Assembly: GCA_020442095.1 (NCBI GenBank)
Contig: JAGRKY010000065.1
Coordinates: 1 to 11,445, forward strand
Length of the DNA stretch: 11,445 bases
From: Bauldia sp.
Lineage (GTDB): Bacteria > Pseudomonadota > Alphaproteobacteria > Rhizobiales > Kaistiaceae
Direction of reading: 5' to 3'
The position numbers and the translations under genes are program-made. Below the pieces are notes generated by a model. It had not been told where the DNA came from and ran no database searches. It saw only the letters and a list, made by a program, of their open reading frames with translations. Positions 6,282 to 11,445 of the stretch are shown here, in pieces (position 1 is the stretch's first letter; each line of letters begins with the position of its first letter).

Positions 6282-7160
6282 TTACCCTATTGCGCCGCGG
6301 AAAAGCGGCATGCCTTCGATACCGAGATCGACCTCGACGAGCTGTCCGGTCATCGCAGCACCCGTGACGTCGAACGGGCCCATGTCCGCGACGAAGAGCT
6401 TGCCGCCCTTGCCGAAGCAGCAGTTGAGCGGCGTGACGCCGACTTCGAGGAAGTCGATCAGCGTGCCGTCCTTGCCGACGTGGTCGACGCCGCCCGAGGA
6501 CACGGTGGTGATCCAGAAATCGCCCTTCTCGTCGATCTTGAAGCCGTCCGGGATATGGTTTTCCGGCAGCGTGCAGAGGATCGTCTTGGTGCCGTCCGGC
6601 TTCCGGCGGACGACGCGACGGGTGTAGGACTCGACCCAGACCAGCGAGCCATCCGGCTCGGCGACGATGCCGTTCGGATAGACGAAATCGAGCTCCTCGA
6701 GGATCTTGGCGACGCCGTTCTGACCGACCATCACGATGCGGCCGGGGTGATGCTTGGTGTCGGGCGCCCAGTCGCCGGAATCGGTGAAATAGAGGTTGCC
6801 GTCGGGACCGAAGGTCAGGTCGTTCGGGCCGTCGAACTTCACGCCGTCGGCCTCGGTGACGAGGATCTCGACCTTGCCGTCCGGCGTCGTCTTCTGGATC
6901 GACGGGGGGCGATGCTCCGGCGCCACCCAGGCACCGACATTCGGCGTCTGGGTCGAATAGACCGCGCCGTCGGTGCCGAGCATGCAGGCATTCGGCCCGC
7001 CGCCGACGAAGGCATAGGTGCCCTGCTGGTTGGTCTTCGGGTCCCAGTAGCCGATCTCGCTCATGTAGGTATTGGCGTAGATCACCCGCCCGTCATCGAG
7101 CTCGTAGGGACCCTCGGGATGGCCGAGCCCGGTGGCGCGCACGACTGTCGGCTTTTTCAT
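6282..7160 (-). CDS. SMP-30/gluconolactonase/LRE-family protein, probable sugar lactonase
   Basis: A 292-residue six-bladed beta-propeller of the SMP-30 type, cytoplasmic with no signal peptide. Metal-site candidates are Glu16 (HPEGP), Asn163 (YPNGIV) and Asp205 (IPDGFKID); Asn113 and Asp114 (GPNDLTFGPDG) and Asp127 (YFTDSGD) match the conserved substrate-side and blade motifs. The family hydrolyses sugar lactones to aldonates using one divalent metal ion. The start at 7160 is set by GGGAGGA a few bases upstream. It lies 16 bases after the SDR stop and 10 bases before the enolase-superfamily gene, so SDR, lactonase and dehydratase are likely one transcript carrying three consecutive steps: aldose to lactone, to aldonate, to keto-deoxy acid. 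The substrate is unknown. A second lactonase candidate of an unrelated fold lies at 8517-9386. Confidence 0.9.
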   Translation of the reverse strand: MKKPTVVRATGLGHPEGPYELDDGRVIYANTYMSEIGYWDPKTNQQGTYAFVGGGPNACMLGTDGAVYSTQTPNVGAWVAPEHRPPSIQKTTPDGKVEILVTEADGVKFDGPNDLTFGPDGNLYFTDSGDWAPDTKHHPGRIVMVGQNGVAKILEELDFVYPNGIVAEPDGSLVWVESYTRRVVRRKPDGTKTILCTLPENHIPDGFKIDEKGDFWITTVSSGGVDHVGKDGTLIDFLEVGVTPLNCCFGKGGKLFVADMGPFDVTGAAMTGQLVEVDLGIEGMPLFRGAIG

Positions 7161-7176
7161 TCTTTCCTCCCTGTTC

Positions 7177-7923
7177 TCACCAGTTGACCAGGCCGCCGGT
7201 GAAGTTGATCGCCTGCCCGGTCATGTATGCGGCCTCGTCCGAAAGCAGGAACCAGATCGCGCCGGCGCATTCCTCGGCGCGCGCGCCGCGCTGGAGCGGC
7301 ACGCCCTTCTTGCGCAGGGCATCGAACTCGGCCGCCGTCATGTCGCGATGGCTCGCCACCTCGGCGAGGAACTTCTCCTGCATCTCGGTCTCGACGATGC
7401 CGGGACAGATGGCGTTGACCCGCACCGGCCGGTCCGCCAGCGCATAGGAGAAGGACCGGGTGATCGACAGGATCGTCGTCTTCGAGGCGGCATAGGCGGC
7501 GACGTCGGTCGAGGTCGCGAGCTTCGCCGAGCTCGAGGAGAGGTTGACGATGGCGCCACCCGGCCTCAGCCGCGGCCCGATCAGCTGGCAGAGGAAGAAG
7601 ACCGATTCCGAATTGACCGTCTGCACCCGCCGCCATTCCTCGACGGTGAGCTCGAAGATCGGCTTGATGCGGATGATCCCGGCCGAATTGACGAGGTAGT
7701 CGTAGCCCTCGACCGAGGCGGCAAGCGCCTCGCGCGCGGCCGGATCGGCGACGTCGACGACCCGGGTCTCGCAGCCCTCGGCGGCGAGCGCGGCAAGCCG
7801 GTCGCCATCGAGATCGACGGCGAGCACGGAGCAGCCTTCCGCGACCAGCCGGCGCGCAACGGCATTGCCGATGCCGCTCGCGGCCCCGGTCACGACTGCG
7901 CGCTTGCGGGCTTCCTCCCCCAT
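7177..7923 (-). CDS. Short-chain dehydrogenase/reductase (SDR), first gene of the leftward operon
   Basis: A 248-residue classical SDR with TGAASGIG (12-19), Asp37 after the second strand (NAD preference), NSAG (79-82) in place of the usual NNAG, Asn104, a serine run with catalytic Ser near 131, Tyr144 and Lys148, and the C-terminal YMTGQAINFTGG. As the first gene before the SMP-30 lactonase and the enolase-superfamily enzyme it is the best candidate for oxidising the incoming sugar to its lactone, although SDRs acting on 2-keto-3-deoxy acids have the same look. The ATG at 7923 is preceded by CAGGATTTTCG and, farther up, GGGAAGGAAG. A candidate promoter lies at 7953-7982, giving a short leader of about 23 bases. 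Product assignment is family level only. Confidence 0.92.
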   Translation of the reverse strand: MGEEARKRAVVTGAASGIGNAVARRLVAEGCSVLAVDLDGDRLAALAAEGCETRVVDVADPAAREALAASVEGYDYLVNSAGIIRIKPIFELTVEEWRRVQTVNSESVFFLCQLIGPRLRPGGAIVNLSSSSAKLATSTDVAAYAASKTTILSITRSFSYALADRPVRVNAICPGIVETEMQEKFLAEVASHRDMTAAEFDALRKKGVPLQRGARAEECAGAIWFLLSDEAAYMTGQAINFTGGLVNW

Positions 7924-7952
7924 CGAAAATCCTGTCTTCCTTCCCTTCGCCG

Positions 7953-7982
7953 ACTATATTGAAACGTTATCGCGGCGCGCAA
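7953..7982 (-). promoter_or_regulatory. Candidate promoter of the leftward catabolic/transport operon
   Basis: On the minus strand TTGCGC (7982-7977; 3 of 6 to TTGACA) and TATAGT (7958-7953; 5 of 6 to TATAAT) are 18 bases apart. The predicted start near 7946 lies about 23 bases before the ATG at 7923. The -10 is strong and the -35 weak, which would suit a regulated promoter. An operator-like motif fills much of the spacer. Confidence 0.45.
7958..7970 (+). promoter_or_regulatory. Operator-like motif, copy 1
   Basis: ATTGAAACGTTAT differs from copy 2 (8387-8399) at one of 13 positions. It sits between the -35 and -10 hexamers of the candidate leftward promoter. The core AACGTT is palindromic, and a CG-centred core is common in LacI-family operators, but the outer arms are not symmetric, so the regulator family is a guess. 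Confidence 0.5.
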
Positions 7983-8156
7983 GCCCTTTTGTTTTGCAGA
8001 TTTGGCGGAGACAGGGCTGAGGGACAGGCCGGGCCACTCCCTCTCCGGCAAGGGGTCGCAGGGCATGCACCGCCGTCCGGGCGATCGCGATCTGCCGCCT
8101 CGCCGGGCCGGTCGCGGGGGATCGCCGGCCCCCTCTGGCGGCGGCGTCCGGCTCCG

Positions 8157-8174
8157 ATCATTCCCAATCATTCC
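8157..8174 (+). repeat. Tandem 8-base direct repeat with 10-base period
   Basis: ATCATTCC occurs at 8157-8164 and 8167-8174, one helical turn apart, inside the GC-rich centre of the divergent region. A helical-phase direct repeat can be a binding site for a regulator bound in tandem on one face of DNA; chance is also possible for so short a unit. Confidence 0.35.
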
Positions 8175-8209
8175 GTGGCTAAAATCGCCGAATTCAGGGC
8201 GCCGCCGAC

Positions 8210-8225
8210 GGTCCGGGGCCGGACC
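8210..8225. repeat. Short near-perfect palindrome
   Basis: GGTCCGG (8210-8216) and CCGGACC (8219-8225) are exact reverse complements separated by GG. As double-stranded DNA it is a compact dyad that could bind a dimeric protein. In such GC-rich sequence short dyads are frequent, so no role is assigned. Confidence 0.3.
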
Positions 8226-8238
8226 GGCGAAGCCGGCT

Positions 8239-8260
8239 CCGCCATGTTCCGGCATGGCGG
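8239..8260. repeat. Inverted repeat with 8-bp arms
   Basis: CCGCCATG (8239-8246) and CATGGCGG (8253-8260) pair perfectly around the 6-base loop TTCCGG. It lies roughly 100 bases upstream of the candidate rightward promoter, so it is unlikely to be in either operon's mRNA. It could be a DNA-level dyad or a remnant; function unknown. Confidence 0.35.
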
Positions 8261-8359
8261 CCGCACCGCGCCATCGCGCCTTGTATCCGGCTGGCCGCAC
8301 CTGGCCCGGACGACCGGCCGATACCACCCGCCGGCCCGGTGACCGCCGCCGTTCCGACC

Positions 8360-8388
8360 TTGAACATCACCGGGGTCCCTGTTAGGAT
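8360..8388 (+). promoter_or_regulatory. Candidate promoter of the rightward operon
   Basis: TTGAAC (8360-8365; 4 of 6 to TTGACA) and TAGGAT (8383-8388; 4 of 6 to TATAAT) are separated by the optimal 17 bases. Transcription would begin near 8395, leaving a leader of about 120 bases to the ATG at 8517. Operator-like copy 2 covers the end of the -10 and the predicted start site. Identified by eye only. Confidence 0.4.
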
Positions 8389-8399
8389 TGAAACGATAT
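8387..8399 (+). promoter_or_regulatory. Operator-like motif, copy 2
   Basis: ATTGAAACGATAT shares 12 of 13 bases with copy 1 at the other side of the divergent region. It overlaps the predicted transcription start of the rightward operon. Copies 1 and 2 are 429 bases apart, which could permit independent repression or looping. The cognate regulator is not encoded in this window. Confidence 0.5.
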
Positions 8400-8516
8400 T
8401 ATTTAGCCTGCACCAACATCCGTCCCGACCTGACAGACGGCTGGTTGCGTGCGACGATCGGCGAAGAATGGCGGCCGGCCTGCAAGGACCGTCAATCGCC
8501 GGGAGGATATTGCAGC

Positions 8517-9386
8517 ATGGCCGAACTCGCCTTCGTCGATACCCATTTCCACCTCCACGACATGAAGCACCCGACGCTTCGCTACGGGTGGCTCGAGCCT
8601 GACGCGGTCCACGGCTTCCTGCCCGACACCGACCCGCTGAAGTCGCAGCACTATTTCATCAAGGACTATCTCGCCGAGATCCGCTTCGCGAACGTGTCGA
8701 AGGCGATCCATGTCCAGGCGGCGGTCAACACGCCGGACCCGGTCGACGAGACCATCTGGCTGCAGGCCTTCGCCGACGAGACCGGCTATCCGCAGGGCAT
8801 CATCGCCGAATGCCACCTCGCCCGGCCGGACGCGGCGGAAGTCCTCGACCGCCACCTGCAATATCCCAATGTCCGCGGCATCCGGAATTTCGGCGAGGGC
8901 CGCTATCTCATCGACGACGCGTGGCGGCGCGGCTTCGCCGAACTCGGGCCGCGCAACCTCGTCTCCTGCATCGATACCCGGGTCGAGCTCGCGCCCGACA
9001 TTCTCGACCTCGCCAGGACCTTCCCGGATACGGTCATCTGCGTCGACCATTGCGCGATCCCGATGGCGCGCGATCCGGAGAGCTTCCGCCAATGGCGGGC
9101 GGCGATGGATATCATGGCCGGGTCGCCCAACGTGACGATGAAGATTTCCGGCCTCGGCATGTGCGACCCGCTCTGGACGGTCGACTCGATCCGCCCCTAC
9201 GTGCTCGGCAGCATCGAGGCCTTCGGGGTCGACCGCGTCGTCTTCGGCACAAACTGGCCGGTCGACCGCATGTTCAGCTCCTACCCGGACGTGATCAACG
9301 CCTATGCCGAGATCATCTCGGGCTTCCCGCACGCCGACCAGGTGAAGATGTTCTCGGGCAACGCCGAGCGCATCTTCCGCATCTGA
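8517..9386 (+). CDS. Amidohydrolase-2 family TIM-barrel hydrolase (COG3618 type), probable lactonase
   Basis: A 289-residue protein. Metal/active-site candidates are His10 and His12 (VDTHFHLHD), His65 (AIHVQAAV) and His178 (ICVDHCAIP), followed by the strand-8 segment VVFGTNWPVDRMFSSY (241-256). In many relatives the strand-8 motif reads GSDWPV with a catalytic Asp; here Asn246 takes that place and Asp250 is nearby. Characterised COG3618 members hydrolyse L-fucono- and L-rhamnonolactones, 4-sulfomuconolactone or 2-pyrone-4,6-dicarboxylate, so a lactone is the best guess. The start at 8517 has GGGAGGAT 8 bases upstream. The frame is open back to a TTG at 8388, but that start would lie at or before the predicted mRNA start and lacks a ribosome site. 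It is the first gene of the rightward operon, followed by the VOC-fold gene after 10 bases. Confidence 0.9.
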   Translation: MAELAFVDTHFHLHDMKHPTLRYGWLEPDAVHGFLPDTDPLKSQHYFIKDYLAEIRFANVSKAIHVQAAVNTPDPVDETIWLQAFADETGYPQGIIAECHLARPDAAEVLDRHLQYPNVRGIRNFGEGRYLIDDAWRRGFAELGPRNLVSCIDTRVELAPDILDLARTFPDTVICVDHCAIPMARDPESFRQWRAAMDIMAGSPNVTMKISGLGMCDPLWTVDSIRPYVLGSIEAFGVDRVVFGTNWPVDRMFSSYPDVINAYAEIISGFPHADQVKMFSGNAERIFRI

Positions 9387-9396
9387 GGATCGGGCA

Positions 9397-9882
9397 ATGA
9401 GCGTCGCAGGCGAGGCCGCGAGCGCCACCGGGCTCCATCACGTCGGGATGAGCGTCGCCGACCTCGATGCCGCGCTCGCATTCTGGGAGGCCTTCCTCGG
9501 TGTCCCGGCGCGTTGGCGCACCCTTCTCGACCGTCCCTATCTCGGCAAGCATGTCGGCTACCCGGGCGTTACCATCAAGGCCGCCTTCATCGACCTGCCC
9601 GGCGGCAACACGCTGGAGCTCCTCGACTACCAGGTCGCCGACCGCAAGCAGAACCCGCAGGAGACCGCCAATCCCGGCAGCGTCCATCTCTGCCTCCAGG
9701 TCGACGATGCCGCGACCGCCTGGCGGAAAGCGATCGATGCCGGCGCGACGCCGGTGGTGCCCGACGGCCCGGTCGATATCGACGGCGGGCCCAACAAGGG
9801 GGCGCGGGCCGCTTATCTCCGCATCCATGACGGCATCACCCTCGAATTCTACCAGCCGGCGAAACCGGGAGCCGCGGCATGA
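9397..9882 (+). CDS. VOC-superfamily (glyoxalase/dioxygenase-fold) metalloprotein
   Basis: A 161-residue single-unit vicinal-oxygen-chelate protein with two beta-alpha-beta-beta-beta modules. Candidate metal ligands are His14 or His15 (GLHHVGMSV), Glu74 (NTLELLDY), His97 (GSVHLCLQV) and Glu150 (ITLEFYQP), the usual His/Glu/His/Glu arrangement of the glyoxalase I and methylmalonyl-CoA epimerase groups. Possible reactions include epimerisation or isomerisation next to a carbonyl, or lyase chemistry; the sequence does not decide. The ATG at 9397 follows TGAGG, formed over the amidohydrolase stop, 10 bases after that gene. Its last 4 bases overlap the start of the EthD-like gene (ATGA), so the two are likely made in fixed ratio and may act together on a reactive keto or lactone intermediate of this pathway. 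Confidence 0.88.
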   Translation: MSVAGEAASATGLHHVGMSVADLDAALAFWEAFLGVPARWRTLLDRPYLGKHVGYPGVTIKAAFIDLPGGNTLELLDYQVADRKQNPQETANPGSVHLCLQVDDAATAWRKAIDAGATPVVPDGPVDIDGGPNKGARAAYLRIHDGITLEFYQPAKPGAAA

Positions 9883-10211
9883 TCAAACGGATCAGCTTCC
9901 TGCGCCGCAAGGCGGGCATGACTCCCGAGGCCTTCTACGCCCACTGGACCGGGCCGCATGCCGATATCGTCCGGCAGCTCCCCGGCTTGCGCGGCCTGCG
10001 CTTCGGCCGCGTCCAGAGCTGGACGCCGGACGAGGCCGCCTGGGACGGGGTCGGCGAGGTCTGGTTCGACTCGATCGAGGCGGCGCACGAGGCCTTCGCA
10101 TCCGAGCCTTGCCACTCGCTGCTGGTCGCCGATCGCAAGCTCTTCATCGGCGAGGCGCAATCCTGCTTCGTCGAGGAACAGACAGTGGTTCAGCCGCCCG
10201 ACGGGCGTTGA
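9879..10211 (+). CDS. EthD-like small protein (dimeric alpha-beta barrel fold)
   Basis: A 110-residue protein with the EthD-family N-terminal pattern: a beta strand MIKRISFLRRK, then MTPEAFYAHWTGPHADIV with Phe19, Tyr20, His22, Trp23 and His27 conserved in the family, and later an amphipathic helix (SIEAAHEAFAS). EthD was named from ethyl tert-butyl ether degradation, and most members lack a proven reaction; the fold is shared with mutarotases such as RhaM, monooxygenases and lyases. It overlaps the VOC gene by 4 bases and is followed after 14 bases by an SDR. In a sugar-oxidation operon a mutarotase-like or lyase-like role is conceivable, but this is inference. Start confirmed by the ATGA overlap. 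Confidence 0.85.
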   Translation: MIKRISFLRRKAGMTPEAFYAHWTGPHADIVRQLPGLRGLRFGRVQSWTPDEAAWDGVGEVWFDSIEAAHEAFASEPCHSLLVADRKLFIGEAQSCFVEEQTVVQPPDGR

Positions 10212-10225
10212 AGGGGGAAAACAGC

Positions 10226-10993
10226 ATGACATTCGATCTCGGCGCCGGGCTTGAAGGCAAGTCGGTCCTGCTCACCGGCGCGACCGGCGGCATCGGCCGC
10301 GAAGTCGCGCTCGCCTTTGGCGGGGTCGGCGCGCGGGTCGCCGCCGTCGACCTCGATGCCGGCAAGGTCGCGGCGGTCGTCGAGGAGATGGAAGGGGGCC
10401 CGCATCTCGCCATCGGCTACGACCTGCGGCCGATCGCCGGCCACCAGGCGCTGATCGACCAGGTGGTCAAGGCTTTCGGCTCCATCGACATCCTCGTCCA
10501 GACCGCGGCCGTCCTCGTCCGCCGGCCGTCGGTCTTCGACGTTTCCGAGCAAGACTGGGACTTCCAGCACGAGATCAACCTCAAGGCCAACTTCTTCCTC
10601 GCCCAGGCCGCCGCCCGCGCGATGCGCGACCAGGGTACCGGCGGCCGGATCATCAACTTCACGTCCCAGGGCTGGCAGAGCGGCGGCTATGGCGGCTCGG
10701 TCGCCTATGCCGCAACCAAGGGCGGCATCGTCTCGATGACCCGCGGGCTGGCGCGCTCGCTCGCCCCCTACAAGATCACCGTCAACGCCGTCTCGCCCGG
10801 CGCCGCCGACACCGCGATGATGCGGAGCGGCATGGACGAGGAGGGGCTGGCCGCGGTCGCCGCCCAGATCCCGCTCGGCTATCTCGCGCGGCCGTCGCAG
10901 CTCGCCGGGACCGTGCTGTTCCTCGGTTCCGACCATGCGGATTACATCACCGGGGCGACCATCAATGTCAGCGGCGGCTGGCTGATGTACTGA
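10226..10993 (+). CDS. Short-chain dehydrogenase/reductase (SDR) with altered NAG motif
   Basis: A 255-residue SDR: TGATGGIG (17-24), Asp42 after strand two (NAD preference), Asn118, Ser147, Tyr161 and Lys165, and C-terminal YITGATINVSGGW. The usual NNAG turn after strand four is replaced by QTAA (92-95), which is uncommon and may alter cofactor or substrate positioning, while the catalytic tetrad is intact. The start at 10226 follows AAGGGGGAAAA a few bases upstream. The frame stays open much farther upstream through the VOC and EthD genes, but this is a shadow frame. It sits 14 bases after the EthD-like gene and 21 bases before a further SDR. Likely oxidises a hydroxyl on a sugar, sugar acid or keto-deoxy acid; the specific step is unknown. 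Confidence 0.9.
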   Translation: MTFDLGAGLEGKSVLLTGATGGIGREVALAFGGVGARVAAVDLDAGKVAAVVEEMEGGPHLAIGYDLRPIAGHQALIDQVVKAFGSIDILVQTAAVLVRRPSVFDVSEQDWDFQHEINLKANFFLAQAAARAMRDQGTGGRIINFTSQGWQSGGYGGSVAYAATKGGIVSMTRGLARSLAPYKITVNAVSPGAADTAMMRSGMDEEGLAAVAAQIPLGYLARPSQLAGTVLFLGSDHADYITGATINVSGGWLMY

Positions 10994-11014
10994 GGCCCGA
11001 TCAGGGAGGAAGCC

Positions 11015-11445
11015 ATGCCCGGCGAATTCTCAGGCAAGGTCGCGGCGATCACCGGCGCGGCGCGCGGCATCGGCGATGCCGTGGCGGAACGCCTCGTCGC
11101 CGAGGGCGCCAAAGTCTTTTCCCTCGACCTCGGCGCGCCGGACGAGGCCCGGGACGGCGTCACCTATCTCACCGCCGATGTCAGCGACGCGACGAGCGTC
11201 GCCGAGGCCTTCAAGGCAATCGATCGCGAGGCCGGCCAGATCGACGTCCTCGTCAACAATGCCGGCGTCCAGCGGGTCGACCTCGCCGAGGACATGTCGC
11301 CGGAGGACTGGCATCTCGTCCTCAACACCCACCTCACCGGCATGTTCCTCTGCTCCGCTCAGGCGATCTCCCGCATGCGCGCCCGCGGCAAGGGCGGCGC
11401 GATCGTCAGCGTCGCCTCGACGGCGGCGCATGTCGGCATTCCCGG
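11015..11445 (+). CDS. Short-chain dehydrogenase/reductase (SDR), N-terminal part (runs off the right edge)
   Basis: The first 143 codons of a classical SDR. GGGAGGA (11004-11010) precedes the ATG at 11015. Visible motifs are TGAARGIG (13-20), Asp38 after strand two, the canonical NNAG (81-84), Asn104 and a serine in VSVAST (131-136); the Tyr and Lys of the active site lie beyond the window edge. It follows the previous SDR after 21 bases and is the fifth gene of the rightward operon. Because it has the standard NNAG turn that its neighbour lacks, the two are probably not recent duplicates. Substrate unknown. Confidence 0.9.
   Translation, partial: MPGEFSGKVAAITGAARGIGDAVAERLVAEGAKVFSLDLGAPDEARDGVTYLTADVSDATSVAEAFKAIDREAGQIDVLVNNAGVQRVDLAEDMSPEDWHLVLNTHLTGMFLCSAQAISRMRARGKGGAIVSVASTAAHVGIP

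Larger units (their letters stand above)
7924..8516. other. Divergent intergenic control region (593 bases), no convincing gene
   Basis: The region separates the two operons. AT-rich patches at its two ends (about 7951-7970 and 8383-8404) carry the promoter and operator candidates. The middle (about 8020-8350) is very GC-rich and dense in short inverted repeats, plus one direct repeat. Open frames exist on both strands, but their translations are Arg/Pro/Gly-rich, overlap one another and lack plausible ribosome binding sites or recognisable domains. The last 120 bases (about 8395-8516) would be the 5' untranslated leader of the rightward operon. No tRNA, riboswitch or regulator gene is recognised. 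Confidence 0.7.

Noticed and set aside
8157..8174. CRISPR or satellite-type repeat array
   Set aside because: Only two copies of an 8-base unit; no spacers of regular length and no further copies.
7959..8385. Open frames of about 127-145 codons on both strands of the divergent region
   Set aside because: They overlap each other, are Arg/Pro/Gly-rich as expected from GC-rich non-coding sequence, and have no recognisable domain or ribosome site.
8388..8516. N-terminal extension of the amidohydrolase to a TTG at 8388
   Set aside because: It lies at or before the predicted transcription start, has no ribosome site, and the ATG at 8517 has a well-placed GGGAGGAT just before the conserved DTHFH motif.
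9467..10225. Upstream extension of the SDR at 10226 as a fusion protein
   Set aside because: The extra frame is Arg/Ser-rich and is a shadow of the VOC and EthD genes; the ATG at 10226 has its own ribosome site and begins the SDR normally.

Overview
The window is GC-rich throughout, and its genes are tightly packed with short or overlapping junctions and purine-rich GGGAGGA-type ribosome binding sites. Gene content (a CUT2-type sugar ABC transporter, several short-chain dehydrogenases, enolase-superfamily and SMP-30 enzymes) and base composition suggest a soil- or plant-associated alphaproteobacterium, perhaps of the Hyphomicrobiales. That placement is an inference from style, not a marker-gene identification.

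The layout is a divergon around a gene-free region at about 7924-8516. Leftward (minus strand, in transcription order) lie: an SDR dehydrogenase (7177-7923), an SMP-30/gluconolactonase-like lactonase (6282-7160), an enolase-superfamily acid-sugar dehydratase (5129-6271), a periplasmic sugar-binding protein (3950-5059), an ABC permease (2816-3874), a tandem-domain ABC ATPase (1309-2811), then after a 207-base gap with its own promoter-like elements a second SDR (334-1101) and the start of a second sugar-binding protein (1-238, cut by the window edge). Rightward (plus strand) lie: a COG3618-type amidohydrolase/lactonase (8517-9386), a VOC/glyoxalase-fold protein (9397-9882) that overlaps by 4 bases an EthD-like small protein (9879-10211), an SDR (10226-10993) and a fourth SDR cut by the right edge (11015-11445).

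Taken together this reads as uptake plus non-phosphorylative oxidation of a sugar or sugar-like compound: import by the ABC system, oxidation to a lactone by an SDR, ring opening by a lactonase, and dehydration of the acid to a 2-keto-3-deoxy acid by the enolase-superfamily enzyme, with further SDR oxidations. It resembles the known L-fucose/L-rhamnose oxidative routes (SDR, COG3618 lactonase, enolase-superfamily dehydratase, SDR). It differs in carrying two unrelated lactonase folds, four SDRs and a coupled VOC-EthD pair. No aldolase, FAH-family hydrolase, kinase or regulator is visible in the window, so the substrate and the last steps are unknown.

The most interesting non-coding signal is a 13-base motif, roughly ATTGAA[AC]CG[AT]T[AT]T, found near both edges of the divergent region and, in looser copies, twice in the gap before the 334-1101 SDR. 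Three of the four copies overlap promoter-like hexamers, so they look like operators of one shared regulator encoded elsewhere. Stem-loops without U-tracts flank both binding-protein genes, and one of them is a perfect 12-bp hairpin between the binding protein and its permease.
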